Assembly: GCA_038323835.1 (NCBI GenBank)
Contig: JBBQHI010000010.1
Span: forward strand, 1-64,000
Reading direction: 5' to 3'
Source of the DNA: JACVRW01 sp038323835
GTDB taxonomy: Bacteria > Actinomycetota > Thermoleophilia > Solirubrobacterales > Thermoleophilaceae
DNA: 64,000 nucleotides
Part shown: piece by piece, positions 31,496 to 40,792 of the stretch
Position numbering within the stretch: the first letter of the stretch is position 1
Layout of the letters: each line of letters opens with the position of its first letter
Notes under the pieces: model-generated
The model's input: the letters and a program-made list of their open reading frames with translations, nothing else
The model's database searches: none
Told to the model about the DNA's origin: nothing
Position numbers and translations under genes: made by a program

Positions 31496-31962
31496 GACGC
31501 CGATCCGGCGTGCGCGCGCACCGCGCGGTAGGGGATCACGATCACCGGCCGCTCCGCGTCGTGCAGGAGGTCGTGCGACACCGAGCCCAGAGCGGAGCGC
31601 AGCTTGCCGAACCCGTGGGAGCCCACCACGATCTCGTCGGCGTCGTGCTCCTCCGCGACGTTCACGATCTCCTTCGCGGGATTGCCGCCCACGAGCACCA
31701 GTTCGTAGTCCACGTCCATGAGCGCATTTCCGCCCTCGAGCAGGAGGGCATCGAGGACCGCCTTGCCGCGCTTTGGATGATCGTCGGGCACGTGGCCGGC
31801 GTTGAGGGGGTCGTACCAGTCCACCGCCCCGCTGAAGGAGTGAACGACGTAGACGGTGCCGGAGCGGCCGGCGCGCTCGGCCGCCCAGGCCACGGCCGCT
31901 CGCGCAGTTTCCGAGCCGTCGTAGCCGACGACGATGCGAGGTCGTCGCTGGCGTGCGTTCAC
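31492..31962 (-). CDS. Universal stress protein, single domain
   Basis: 156 residues. IVVGYDGSETARAAVAWAAE at the start; GSHGFGKLRSALGSVSHDLL is the nucleotide-binding motif. The GTG overlaps the stop of the upstream USP as GTGA, and its own stop overlaps the following USP start as ATGA, so all three are coupled. Confidence 0.93.
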   Translation of the reverse strand: MNARQRRPRIVVGYDGSETARAAVAWAAERAGRSGTVYVVHSFSGAVDWYDPLNAGHVPDDHPKRGKAVLDALLLEGGNALMDVDYELVLVGGNPAKEIVNVAEEHDADEIVVGSHGFGKLRSALGSVSHDLLHDAERPVIVIPYRAVRAHAGSAS

Positions 31963-32870
31963 AGAACAACCTCGCTCCGGGCCGCCTTCTCCATGAGGCT
32001 CCTCTCGGCCTCTGCGCTGCGGGGATGGACAATCAGCGGGCACGGGACGGAGCGCATCAGATCGCGAGAGACCGACCCGAGCAGGACGCTTCGAAGCGGT
32101 CCGTACGAGCGAGACCCGACGACCAGGATCCCCCCGTCCGTCACTGCGACCCGTGCGAGCTCCTCGGCGGGGTCGCCCGTGATGAGAACGCCCTCGGCGC
32201 GCACGTCGTCCGGAAGATCGGCGAGAGCCTCCTCCATGCGCGTGCGCATCATTCCCTCGATCTCGTCCTTGAGCTCGTGCCAGCCCTGGTTGGCGCCGCC
32301 GCCCTTGCCGTAGACCACCGGGGGTGGCTCGGCCACTGTCACCACCTTGATTGAAGCGCGGGCCCCGCGTGCGAGGGCCGCAGCGTCGTGCAGTGCGGCC
32401 GTGGCCTCCGGGGTCCCGTCGAAGGCCACCACCACCTCGCCGAGGCTGTCCGGCGTGGCGTCCGCAAAGCCGCGCGGCGCGACGGCCACCGAGCACGGAG
32501 AGCCGTGAAGCAGGCTGAGCCCAGCGTTCCCCGCGAGCACCCGGCCGATCGGGCCGTGGCTCGCCGAGCCCACGACTATCAGGTCCGCACCGTTCATCTC
32601 GGCCAGCTCCTGCAAGCCCCGCGCCGCAGAGGTGCTCGGCACGGTCACGGCCTCGGCGCCGGCCGAGGCAGCCGCGGCCTCGAACTGCTCGGTCCTGTCC
32701 GGGGCCCAATCCTCTACCGCAGCATTGGGTACGTCCCAGACCGGCACGAGCCGGAACACTCCGGCGACCACCAGGTGCGCGCCCGTGGCGCCGGCGAGGA
32801 GCCTGCCGAGGGCGAGAGCGTCGTAGGACGCCTCGCTGCAGTCGAATCCGACGATGATCTTGCTGTCCAT
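31959..32870 (-). CDS. Universal stress protein, two domains
   Basis: 303 residues. Domain 1 (IIVGFDCSEASYDALALG ... GSASHGPIGRVLAGNAGLSLL) has GN instead of GS at the end of its ATP motif. Domain 2 (VVVAFDGTPEATAAL ... GSRSYGPLRSVLLGSVSRDLM) keeps it. The ATG follows a near-perfect AAGGAGGT ribosome site 21 bases after the CBS gene, so it is the second gene of that operon and likely strongly expressed. Confidence 0.93.
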   Translation of the reverse strand: MDSKIIVGFDCSEASYDALALGRLLAGATGAHLVVAGVFRLVPVWDVPNAAVEDWAPDRTEQFEAAAASAGAEAVTVPSTSAARGLQELAEMNGADLIVVGSASHGPIGRVLAGNAGLSLLHGSPCSVAVAPRGFADATPDSLGEVVVAFDGTPEATAALHDAAALARGARASIKVVTVAEPPPVVYGKGGGANQGWHELKDEIEGMMRTRMEEALADLPDDVRAEGVLITGDPAEELARVAVTDGGILVVGSRSYGPLRSVLLGSVSRDLMRSVPCPLIVHPRSAEAERSLMEKAARSEVVL

Positions 32871-32891
32871 CGAGACCTCCTTGGTAGCCGG

Positions 32892-33338
32892 TCAGCGCCC
32901 CGCCGCCGCGGCGAGGTCGAAGTCGGTGAGCACGCCCTCGGGCAGCTGCTGAGACCTCCGGCGGACGAGGAGCCGCGTGGTGCCGGCCGTCGAGAGGGCG
33001 TAGAGCGCCATGCGCACGCGCTCGTCCGGGTCGATGGCGGTGATCTGCTCGGTGATCGCATCCCGCGCCCTCGCGCGGCTGCGGTCCCGGCCGAGCCAGC
33101 CGAGCAGCCCCCGGGAGGTGATCCAGCCGAGCGGTGTCCCGTTGCGGGCCCCGAGAACGAGTATCCCGTGAACTCGTTGAAGCCTGAGCGCCCTGGCGGC
33201 CTCGGCCACACTGGCGCACTCGGAGATCGTGAGACAGCCGGGGGTCATGAAGTCGCGCACCTCGGACTCCAAGATCGAATCGTCGTGGGTGGCGTCTGGC
33301 GTGTCTGCGGGTCGCGGCGAGGACAGCGCTGTGCTCAT
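32892..33338 (-). CDS. CBS-domain protein
   Basis: 148 residues with two CBS repeats: VRDFMTPGCLTISECASVAEAARAL opens the first and AITEQITAIDPDERVRMALYAL the second. Such pairs bind adenine nucleotides; Rv2626c-type CBS proteins are hypoxic-response proteins. It heads the operon CBS-USP-USP-USP and diverges from the phosphoketolase gene. No clear -10 or ribosome site is seen before the ATG. Confidence 0.88.
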   Translation of the reverse strand: MSTALSSPRPADTPDATHDDSILESEVRDFMTPGCLTISECASVAEAARALRLQRVHGILVLGARNGTPLGWITSRGLLGWLGRDRSRARARDAITEQITAIDPDERVRMALYALSTAGTTRLLVRRRSQQLPEGVLTDFDLAAAAGR

Positions 33339-33469
33339 ATGCAGAAGCGTCGCGCGAAACGGAGTGCGCGTCATCGGCGTGCGTCCCCGGGACGTCTCCG
33401 TAATTCTCCGCGAATCGGATTGTGTGTTTGCCGGGCTCCGCCCCCCGACGCGCAAGCATGGGACCTGCG

Positions 33470-35827
33470 ATGACCCCTGAGCGCGAGCAGGATCTCGATC
33501 TGCTGAACGCCTACTGGCGGGCGGCGAACTACCTGTCCGTTGGTCAGATCTATCTCATGGACAACCCGCTGCTGCGCCGGCCTCTCGAGCCGGAGCACAT
33601 CAAGCCGCGGCTGCTCGGGCACTGGGGCACCACCCCGGGGCTGAACTTCGTCTACGCGCACATGAACCGCGCGATCCGCCGTCACGACCTGAACGCGATC
33701 TACGTGGCGGGCCCCGGGCACGGCGGGCCCGGACTCGTGGCCAACACCTACCTGGAGGGCACCTACACCGAGGTGTACCCCACCATCGGCCATGACGAGG
33801 AGGGGCTGCGCCGCCTCTTTCGCCAGTTCTCCTTTCCCGGCGGGATTCCCAGCCACGTGGCTCCCGAGACGCCGGGATCGATCCACGAGGGAGGCGAGCT
33901 CGGGTACGCCCTCGTGCACGCCTACGGTGCCGCCTTCGACAACCCGGACCTGCTCGTCTGTTGCGTGGTGGGGGACGGCGAGGCCGAGACTGGCCCGCTG
34001 GCCACGAGCTGGCACTCCAACAAGTTCGTGAACCCCGCCCGCGACGGGGCGGTGCTGCCCGTCCTTCACCTGAACGGCTACAAGATCGCCAACCCCACCG
34101 TGCTCGCCCGCATCCCCCACGGCGAGCTCGAGGCGCTGCTCACCGGCTACGGCCACCGGCCGCTGTTCGTGGAGGGCAGCGATCCGGTGGAGATGCACCG
34201 CCGTATGTCGGACGCGCTCGACGAGGCGGTGAGCGAGATCCGCGAGATCCAGGACGCCGCGCGAGCGGGGGAGACCGAGCCGCCGCGCTGGCCGATGATC
34301 GTCCTGCGCACACCGAAGGGCTGGACGGGCCCGAAGGTGGTGGACGGTCGCCCGGCGGAGGGATCGTTCCGCTCCCACCAGGTGCCGCTGAAGGACATGC
34401 GCACCAACCCGGAGCACCTCGCTCAGCTCGAGGAGTGGATGCGCAGCTACCGGCCCGAGGACCTGTTCGACGAGGGCGGGGCACTGCTGCCGGAGCTGGC
34501 CGCGCTACCGCCGGAGGGGGAGCGCCGGATGGGAGCGAACCCGCACACGAACGGCGGCCTGCTGCTCCGCGAGCTGGAACTTCCCGACTTCCGCGACTAC
34601 GCGGTCGAGGTGAGGTCGCCGGGCTCGACCTCCAGCGAGGCCACTCGCGTGCTCGGCGGGTACCTCCGCGACGTGATGCGGCGGAACGAGTCGAGCGCCA
34701 ACTTCCGGCTCTTCGGCCCGGACGAGACCGCCTCCAACCGCCTGGACACCGTGTTCGAGGCCACCGACCGGGCCTGGTCGGCCCGGATCGAGGCGGGCGA
34801 CGATCACCTCTCACCCGACGGCCGCGTCATGGAGGTGCTCAGCGAGCACATGTGCCAGGGGTGGCTCGAGGGCTACCTGCTCACCGGCCGGCACGGACTC
34901 TTCAACTGCTACGAGGCGTTCATCCACATCGTCGACTCGATGTTCAACCAGCACGCCAAGTGGCTGAAGGTCACCCGCACGATCCCGTGGCGGAGGCCGA
35001 TCGCGTCGCTCAACTACCTGCTCTCGTCGCACGTGTGGCGCCAGGACAACAACGGCTTCTCGCACCAGGACCCCGGGTTCATCGACCACGTGATGAACAA
35101 GAAGGCCTCGATCATCCGCGTGTACCTGCCGCCCGACGCCAACTGCCTGCTGTCGGTGGCCGACCACTGCCTCCGGAGCAAGCATTACGTGAACGTGATC
35201 GTGGCCGGCAAGCAGCCCGCGCTCGACTACCTGACGATGGATGAGGCGGCCGCGCACTGCACCCGCGGCATCGGCACGTGGGACTGGGCGAGCAACGACG
35301 ACGGGGACACCGAGCCCGACGTGGTGATGGCCTGCGCGGGGGACATCCCCACGCTCGAGACGGTGGCGGCCGTGAGCCTCCTGCGCCGGCATCTTCCCGA
35401 GCTGCGCGTGCGCATGGTGAACGTGGTGGACCTGATGCGACTCCAGACCGAGAGCGAGCACCCGCACGGACTGCCCGATGCCGAGTTCGATGCGCTCTTC
35501 ACGCGCGACCGCCCGGTGATCTTCGCCTACCACGGCTACCCCTGGATGATTCACCGGCTCACCTACCGGCGGGCCAACCACGGCGGAATGCACGTGCGCG
35601 GCTACAAGGAGGAGGGCACCACCACCACACCCTTCGACATGGTGATGCTCAACGACATGGACCGCTTCCACCTGGTCATGGACGTGATCGATCGGGTGCC
35701 CGGCCTCGGCCCCCGGGCCGCCCACCTGCGCCAGGCGATGGAGGACGAGCGGCTGCGCCACCGGGCGTACACACGTGAGACCGGCGACGACATGCCCGAG
35801 CTGCGGGAGTGGGCCTGGGAGGGCTAG
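33470..35827 (+). CDS. xfp: Xylulose-5-phosphate/fructose-6-phosphate phosphoketolase
   Basis: 785 residues, full length. N-terminal YLSVGQIYLMDNPLLRRPL, ThDP-binding GDGEAETGPLATSW, and the C-terminal blocks VMNKKASIIRVYLPPDANCLL and YHGYPWMIHRLTYRRANH are diagnostic. It splits X5P (and/or F6P) with phosphate into acetyl phosphate plus GAP (or E4P). ackA lies tail-to-tail and would turn the acetyl phosphate into ATP and acetate. The ATG at 33470 follows GGGA; ATG 33458 is also in frame. Confidence 0.95.
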   Translation: MTPEREQDLDLLNAYWRAANYLSVGQIYLMDNPLLRRPLEPEHIKPRLLGHWGTTPGLNFVYAHMNRAIRRHDLNAIYVAGPGHGGPGLVANTYLEGTYTEVYPTIGHDEEGLRRLFRQFSFPGGIPSHVAPETPGSIHEGGELGYALVHAYGAAFDNPDLLVCCVVGDGEAETGPLATSWHSNKFVNPARDGAVLPVLHLNGYKIANPTVLARIPHGELEALLTGYGHRPLFVEGSDPVEMHRRMSDALDEAVSEIREIQDAARAGETEPPRWPMIVLRTPKGWTGPKVVDGRPAEGSFRSHQVPLKDMRTNPEHLAQLEEWMRSYRPEDLFDEGGALLPELAALPPEGERRMGANPHTNGGLLLRELELPDFRDYAVEVRSPGSTSSEATRVLGGYLRDVMRRNESSANFRLFGPDETASNRLDTVFEATDRAWSARIEAGDDHLSPDGRVMEVLSEHMCQGWLEGYLLTGRHGLFNCYEAFIHIVDSMFNQHAKWLKVTRTIPWRRPIASLNYLLSSHVWRQDNNGFSHQDPGFIDHVMNKKASIIRVYLPPDANCLLSVADHCLRSKHYVNVIVAGKQPALDYLTMDEAAAHCTRGIGTWDWASNDDGDTEPDVVMACAGDIPTLETVAAVSLLRRHLPELRVRMVNVVDLMRLQTESEHPHGLPDAEFDALFTRDRPVIFAYHGYPWMIHRLTYRRANHGGMHVRGYKEEGTTTTPFDMVMLNDMDRFHLVMDVIDRVPGLGPRAAHLRQAMEDERLRHRAYTRETGDDMPELREWAWEG

Positions 35828-36921
35828 CGGGCGAGCACGGAGTGCACCGCGCGGGCGATCTCCAGGTCCTCGCGGCTCTCCACGACCAGAACCCGGACGG
35901 ATGCTCCGGCGCCGGAGATCTCCCGGTCGCCGGTCTCCTGCGATTCGTTGGCGTCCTGGTCGAGGCCGACGCCGAGGAAGGACAGGCCCGCGCACGCCTC
36001 CGCTCGCACGAGGGGCGCGTGCTCCCCCACCCCTCCGGTGAACACCAGCGCGTCGAGGCCGTCCATCGCGGCGCCCATTGCGGCGATGCCCGCACGCAGG
36101 CGGTGCAGGTAGACGCCGAGCGCGGTACGGGCCGGGCCATCCGCGGCCGAGGCCTCGATCACCTCCCGCATGTCGCCCGAGGTACCCGAGAGTCCGCGCA
36201 GCCCCGACTCGTGCTCCAGGCGGTGCTCGAGCTCGTCCGCGTCGATACCCGCGTGCCGGATCAGCCAAAGGAGCATCCCCGGGTCGGCCGAGCCCGAGCG
36301 GGTGGCCATCACGAGTCCCTCGTTGGGGGTGAAGCCCATGGTGGTGTCCACCGAGGCCCCGTCCCGCACCGCCGCGAGGGAGGCGCCGGCGCCGAGGTGG
36401 CAGGTCACGAGCCGCAGGCCGGCCTGCGCGTACCCGAGCAGCTCCAGGGCGCGGCGGGAGGCCCAGGCGTGGCTGATGCCGTGGAAGCCGAAGCGCCTCA
36501 GCCCGAAGGCCTCGGTCCAGTCCGCGGGCAGCGCGTACAGGGCCGCCTCGTCCGGGATCCCCGCGTGGAACGCGGTGTCGAAGCAGGCCACGTGGCGCAC
36601 GTCGGGGCAGAGTCGGCGGAGGGCATCGAGAACCCGGAGGGCCGGACCATTGTGGAGCGGCGCCAGGTCGCCGAGCGCACCCAGCCGCTCGATGCCGGCG
36701 CGGTCGAGGAGCAGCGGTTGAAGGAACTCGCGGCCGCCGTGCACCACGCGGTGCCCCACGGCCTCGACGTCCTCCGCCGTGGCGAGGAAGTCCCGTATCG
36801 GTTCGAGGTCCACGGGATCGCCGGGCGCGGGCAGGTCGCACGCCGCGGCGATCTCGCCGGCGGGGCCGACCAACCGCAGCTTGAGGCTGCTCGAGCCGGT
36901 GTTCGCGACGAGGATGCTCAT
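35824..36921 (-). CDS. ackA: Acetate kinase
   Basis: 365 residues, slightly short. Starts ILVANTGSSSLKL (phosphate-binding N-terminal motif). HRVVHGG, FGFHGISHAW and TRSGSADPGMLLWLI are typical; VFTGGVGEHAPLVRAEAC is near the C-terminus. It makes ATP and acetate from acetyl phosphate, completing the phosphoketolase bypass. It shares its CTAG stop with the convergent xfp gene. It diverges from a response regulator; a TAGTTT box lies 12 bases before the ATG. Confidence 0.95.
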   Translation of the reverse strand: MSILVANTGSSSLKLRLVGPAGEIAAACDLPAPGDPVDLEPIRDFLATAEDVEAVGHRVVHGGREFLQPLLLDRAGIERLGALGDLAPLHNGPALRVLDALRRLCPDVRHVACFDTAFHAGIPDEAALYALPADWTEAFGLRRFGFHGISHAWASRRALELLGYAQAGLRLVTCHLGAGASLAAVRDGASVDTTMGFTPNEGLVMATRSGSADPGMLLWLIRHAGIDADELEHRLEHESGLRGLSGTSGDMREVIEASAADGPARTALGVYLHRLRAGIAAMGAAMDGLDALVFTGGVGEHAPLVRAEACAGLSFLGVGLDQDANESQETGDREISGAGASVRVLVVESREDLEIARAVHSVLAR

Positions 36922-36951
36922 GCGGAACCCGGGAAACTACGTGCACGGGGG

Positions 36952-36957
36952 TAGGGT
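36952..36957 (+). promoter_or_regulatory. -10 box of the response regulator-ZIP operon
   Basis: TAGGGT, seven bases before the GTG at 36965. Confidence 0.45.
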
Positions 36958-36964
36958 CGGTTCC

Positions 36965-37621
36965 GTGATGGAGACCGGGGAGGACGCTGAGCGCATCACG
37001 ATCGTGCTCGCCGACGACCACGCGGTGGTGCGCTCGGGGCTGCGGATGCTGCTCGAGGCCGAGGAGGACATCGAGGTGCTGGCCGAGGCGGGAACTGTCG
37101 ACGCCGCTCAGCGCTACGTGCTCGGCCACAAGCCGACGGTGCTCGTACTCGACCTGAACATGCCCGGGGGATCCAGCCTCGCCGCGATCCCCGACGTGGC
37201 CGACGCGTCGCCCGGCACCTCGGTGGTGGTCCTCACCATGCAGGAGGATCCGGCCTTCGCCCGCGAGGCCCTTCAGGCCGGGGCCCGGGGCTACGTGCTG
37301 AAGCAGTCGGCCGGCACGGAGCTGGTGCAGGCCATTCGCGCCGCGGCGAGCGGGGGAACCTGGCTCAACCCGGAGCTCGGCGCCCGGATGGCCGCCACCC
37401 CCACGGTGCCGAGCGGGCCGCCCGGTGACCTCACCGAGCGCGAGGTCGACGTGCTCGGCCTGATCGCACTCGGCCACACCAACAACGAGATCGCCGAGCA
37501 CCTCTACCTGAGCGTGCGGACCGTGGAGACCCACAGAGCGCACATCCAGCAGAAGCTCGGGCTCTCGACCCGCGCCGAGCTCGTGCGCTACGCGCTCGAC
37601 AACGACCTGATCGACCGCTAG
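36965..37621 (+). CDS. NarL-type response regulator
   Basis: 218 residues. Receiver: ADDHAVVRSGLRMLLE, phosphoacceptor Asp in VLVLDLNMPGG, VVLTM and YVLKQ for the switch Thr and Lys. C-terminal LuxR helix-turn-helix: LTEREVDVLGLIALGHTNNEIAEHLYLSVRTVETHRAHI. GTG 36965 or ATG 36968 starts it. The nearest kinase is the DosS-like one at 40793-42538; pairing is inferred. It is followed eight bases later by a ZIP transporter. Confidence 0.9.
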   Translation: MMETGEDAERITIVLADDHAVVRSGLRMLLEAEEDIEVLAEAGTVDAAQRYVLGHKPTVLVLDLNMPGGSSLAAIPDVADASPGTSVVVLTMQEDPAFAREALQAGARGYVLKQSAGTELVQAIRAAASGGTWLNPELGARMAATPTVPSGPPGDLTEREVDVLGLIALGHTNNEIAEHLYLSVRTVETHRAHIQQKLGLSTRAELVRYALDNDLIDR

Positions 37622-37629
37622 GAACCCCG

Positions 37630-38370
37630 GTGGACGTTGTCGTGCTCGCGCTCGCAGGCGGGGCCACGGCCCTGGCCACCGGTCTCGGCGCGGTGCCCGT
37701 GTTCCTGCTCGGGCGGCGGGCCGAGTCGCTCCGGCCGTTCCTCTGGGGGCTGGCCGCCGGCCTGATGGGCGTGGCCTCCGTGGTCGGCCTGATCCTCCCG
37801 GCGCTCGACGAGGGCTCTGGCCTCCAGGTGGCGGCGGGACTCACGGGCGGGGTGCTCTTCCTGGCTGCCAGCCGCCGGTTTCTGGCCCACCGCAACCCGC
37901 ACATCGGGGGGCTGGGCGGCGCGGGAGTGCGCCGGTCACTGCTCGTTTTCGGCGTGCTGCTGGTGCACAGCCTGCCGGAGGGGTTCGCGATCGGCACGGC
38001 GTTCGCGTCCGACACCAAGGGCCTCGCGCTCTACGTGTTCGTGGCGATCGCGCTTCAGAACATCCCCGAGGGCACCAGTGTGGCGATCCCCATGGAGAGC
38101 GCCGCCTTCGGCCGCTCTCAGCAGTTCTGGGCCGCCGTGCTCACGAGCGCACCCCAGCCCGTGGGGGCCGTCATGGCGTTCCTTGCGGTGGAGCAGATCA
38201 CGGGCCTGCTCCCGCTGTCGTTCACCTTCGCCGCCGGGGCCATGCTCGCGCTGGTGGTGGTGGAGATAGTGCCGCAGGCCTTCGCGCCCGGGGGACGCTC
38301 GACGGCGTTTCTGGGGTCCGCGATCGGAGCGGCCGCGATGCTCGTCCTGGCGCTGCTGCTCGGCGTGTAG
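37630..38370 (+). CDS. ZIP-family metal transporter
   Basis: 246 residues, about eight membrane helices. The metal-site helices carry VHSLPEGFAIG and LQNIPEGTSVAIP, the HxxPEG / NxPEG signatures of ZIP (GufA-like) proteins. It probably imports zinc or another divalent metal. GTG start eight bases after the response regulator, so co-transcribed. Confidence 0.9.
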   Translation: MDVVVLALAGGATALATGLGAVPVFLLGRRAESLRPFLWGLAAGLMGVASVVGLILPALDEGSGLQVAAGLTGGVLFLAASRRFLAHRNPHIGGLGGAGVRRSLLVFGVLLVHSLPEGFAIGTAFASDTKGLALYVFVAIALQNIPEGTSVAIPMESAAFGRSQQFWAAVLTSAPQPVGAVMAFLAVEQITGLLPLSFTFAAGAMLALVVVEIVPQAFAPGGRSTAFLGSAIGAAAMLVLALLLGV

Positions 38371-38380
38371 CGAGCCGCCC

Positions 38381-39499
38381 TCAGTCGAGCGAGCGAAGGA
38401 AGTCTCCGAGCTCCTCGGCCACCACCTTGTCGTCGGTGTCCCAGGGGGGCTCGTCCAGCACCTCGGAGTCCACGGCGGTGCCGTTCTCGAGCCGCGCCTG
38501 GAAGTAGACCTTCCGCCGCTCCCCGGCGATCAGTGCCCCGCGGAGCACGGGGTCGAACGGCTCCGGCTTCTGGTCTCCCGAGAGGGCGGCGATGCCGGCC
38601 GCCGCCACGTCGGCCTGCTGCGTGCCCACCCCGCCCTGCTTGACCGGGAAGTCGGCGCCGTCTCCGGCGGCGAAGACGTGCTCGCCCATGCCCACCACCC
38701 GGCAGTACTCATCGATCGGGATAAAGCCGTGATCGTCGCTCGGCACTCCGCGGATCGCACGTCCCTCGAGTCGTGGGAGGGCCACGATCAGCCCCGGCTC
38801 GAGCGAGCGCCCACCGGGGTGGACGATGACCTGTCGGTTCGCCGGCACCTCGGCGCGCGAGCCGGTGATCACCTTTACACCGGCGGCCTCGAGCGCTTCG
38901 TGGACGGCGGTGGAAACGGGCGCGCCGAACACCTCCAGCGGCGACCCCTCGGGGGTGATGACGCTGATGGTCACACCGTCGAAGCCTGCGCCGAAGGCAC
39001 GATCCGCGGTCTGCAGGGCGAGCTCGTAGACCGGCAGCGCCCAGGCCGGACCCTCGGGCACGATCAGCGCGACGGCCTTGGTGTAGCCCTCTTCGATGTC
39101 CTGGACGATGCCGCGGAAGGTGTCGTCGGCGTGAGCGTCGTCGAACGTGGTGACGTGCTCGAATGCCGGCACCGAGCGAGCGCCGACGGCAAGCAGCAGC
39201 GCGTCGTAGGGCAGCGTCTCACCGCCGGCCGTGTGCACCACCTGGCCGTCACCGTCCACCCACTCCAGCGCGTCCTCCATGAACCGTGCGCCGGTGCGCT
39301 CGGCCACCCGCGGCAGGGGGTAGCGGCGCGCGCCGGGCCGGGCGAAGGGCTCCTGCACCGCCAGAGGGCGGTACCGAAACTCCCCGTCAGGAGCCAGAAT
39401 CGTCACGTCGACCCCGTCTCCGGCCAGCCGCCGGAGGCGGAGCACCGCCTCGACCGCGGCGATTCCCCCGCCGCACACCATCACCCGAAATCCGCTCAT
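38381..39499 (-). CDS. Sulfide:quinone reductase-like FAD oxidoreductase, paralogue 1
   Basis: 372 residues. FAD motif VMVCGGGIAAVEAVLRLRRLAG, then FRYRPLAVQEPF. The second FAD-binding block is FAAGDGADFPVKQGGVGTQQADVAAAGIAAL. It resembles SQR/NDH-2-like flavoproteins but the catalytic cysteines of true SQR are absent, so sulfide oxidation is doubtful. Two relatives lie at 39619-40788 and 49894-51258. ATG seven bases after TAGGCT. It diverges from paralogue 2. Confidence 0.85.
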   Translation of the reverse strand: MSGFRVMVCGGGIAAVEAVLRLRRLAGDGVDVTILAPDGEFRYRPLAVQEPFARPGARRYPLPRVAERTGARFMEDALEWVDGDGQVVHTAGGETLPYDALLLAVGARSVPAFEHVTTFDDAHADDTFRGIVQDIEEGYTKAVALIVPEGPAWALPVYELALQTADRAFGAGFDGVTISVITPEGSPLEVFGAPVSTAVHEALEAAGVKVITGSRAEVPANRQVIVHPGGRSLEPGLIVALPRLEGRAIRGVPSDDHGFIPIDEYCRVVGMGEHVFAAGDGADFPVKQGGVGTQQADVAAAGIAALSGDQKPEPFDPVLRGALIAGERRKVYFQARLENGTAVDSEVLDEPPWDTDDKVVAEELGDFLRSLD

Positions 39500-39506
39500 G
39501 GCGGCG

Positions 39507-39512
39507 AGCCTA
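39507..39512 (-). promoter_or_regulatory. -10 box of flavoprotein paralogue 1
   Basis: TAGGCT on the minus strand, seven bases before the ATG at 39499. Confidence 0.5.
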
Positions 39513-39533
39513 ACGTGGCCTTCGCACCGATGC

Positions 39534-39565
39534 GGGGAACCACGGACGCGGTAGCGCCGTTCCCC
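39534..39565. promoter_or_regulatory. Inverted repeat GGGGAAC-N18-GTTCCCC between divergent flavoprotein genes
   Basis: A perfect 7-bp inverted repeat centred about 50 bases upstream of the paralogue 1 start codon, the distance expected of an activator site. The same half-site recurs at 49279 and 58607. Confidence 0.4.
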
Positions 39566-39618
39566 CGGATGACGTACCACCGCGCTCGGTGCAGCCTGGG
39601 GTTGTGAGTCACACGGGA

Positions 39619-40788
39619 ATGCGACGGGTCACGATCGTGGGGGGCGGAGTGGCCGCGCTGGAGGCCCTGCTCGCGCTTCGCTCCCTGGCCGGCGAGCTCC
39701 TCGACCTCGAGCTGGTGTCGGCCAACCCGGACTTCGTCTACCGGCCGCTCGCCGTGGCCGAGCCGTTCGGCCTGGGCACCGCCCACCGGTTCGACCTGAG
39801 CCACATCGCCCGCGACCAGGGAGCAACCCTGCACGTGGCCGGAGTGGACAGGATCGAGCCCGACGAGCGCCGGCTCGTCACATGGGACGGGCGGGCCTTC
39901 GACTACGACCTGCTGCTGGTGGCCGTCGGCGCACGCGCCACGACGGCGATCCCCGGAAGCGTCTCGATCCAGGGCCCGGCGTACACGAGCCGGTTCCGAA
40001 CCGTGCTCCGCAAGCTCGACAAGCACGGAATCACCCGGGTCGCCTTCGCGGTGCCCGCGGGTGCCTCCTGGCCCCTGCCGGTCTACGAGCTCGCCCTGCT
40101 AACCGCTGCCCGTGTGGCGGAGCGCGGGCTGCGCAAGGTCCAGCTTCAGCTCGTGACCCACGAGTCGGAGCCGCTCGGGCTGTTCGGGCCGAAGGCCTCC
40201 GCCGCGGTGCGAGATCTGCTCGAGGAGCGCAACGTGGAGGTCCTGACGAGCCGCGTGCCGCTCGAGGCTCGCCGTGGCGAGCTCGTCACCGCTCCCGGGC
40301 CGCCGCTCGAGATCGACAGCGTGGTGAGCCTCCCGGGCCAGGCCGGACCGGCCCTCCGGGGACTGCCGTTCGATCACGACGGCTTCATACCCGTGGACCC
40401 GCACGGCCGGGTCGACGGTTCCGAGGATGTGTATGCGGCCGGGGACGCCACCACCTGCCCCATAAAGCAGGGCGGCGTGGCCGCGCAACAGGCGGATGCC
40501 GTGGCCGAGGCCATCGCCGCTCTGGCCGGAGCGGCCATCGATCCGCGCCCATTCCGCCCTGTGCTGCGTGGCCTGCTGCTCACCGGCGGGGTCCCGCGCT
40601 ATCTGAGGGCCGAGGTCGCGGGTGGGCGCGGTGACGACCACCAGGTCTCGGAGGACGCGCTCTGGTGGCCCCCGAGCAAGGTGGCGGGGCACTACCTCGC
40701 CCCCTACCTCGCGCTCCACACCGAGGAAATGGACATCCCTCGGCACGGCCTCGACGTCGAGGTGCATATGGATGGCGCCGTCGCGTAG
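39619..40788 (+). CDS. Sulfide:quinone reductase-like FAD oxidoreductase, paralogue 2
   Basis: 389 residues. RRVTIVGGGVAALEALLALRSLAG, then FVYRPLAVAEPFGLG and VYAAGDATTCPIKQGGVAAQQADAVAEAI: same plan as paralogue 1, without SQR-type active cysteines. The C-terminus carries WWPPSKVAGHYLAPYLA. ATG 39619 puts the FAD motif at the N-terminus; GTG 39589 and 39604 are alternatives. Electron acceptor and donor are unknown. Confidence 0.83.
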   Translation: MRRVTIVGGGVAALEALLALRSLAGELLDLELVSANPDFVYRPLAVAEPFGLGTAHRFDLSHIARDQGATLHVAGVDRIEPDERRLVTWDGRAFDYDLLLVAVGARATTAIPGSVSIQGPAYTSRFRTVLRKLDKHGITRVAFAVPAGASWPLPVYELALLTAARVAERGLRKVQLQLVTHESEPLGLFGPKASAAVRDLLEERNVEVLTSRVPLEARRGELVTAPGPPLEIDSVVSLPGQAGPALRGLPFDHDGFIPVDPHGRVDGSEDVYAAGDATTCPIKQGGVAAQQADAVAEAIAALAGAAIDPRPFRPVLRGLLLTGGVPRYLRAEVAGGRGDDHQVSEDALWWPPSKVAGHYLAPYLALHTEEMDIPRHGLDVEVHMDGAVA

Positions 40789-40792
40789 CCCC

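Noticed and set aside
33400..33420. TAATTCT as -10 of the phosphoketolase gene
   Set aside because: Does not fit TANNNT and lies about 60 bases upstream; no -35 or other support.
34811..37543. 910-codon ORF on the minus strand across xfp, ackA and a response regulator
   Set aside because: It is the antisense shadow of phosphoketolase and runs through ackA in another frame; His/Arg/Gly-rich composition, no domain, explained by GC-rich third positions.
38381..40788. Calling the flavoproteins sulfide:quinone reductases
   Set aside because: FAD motifs fit but the redox cysteines required for sulfide oxidation are not seen.
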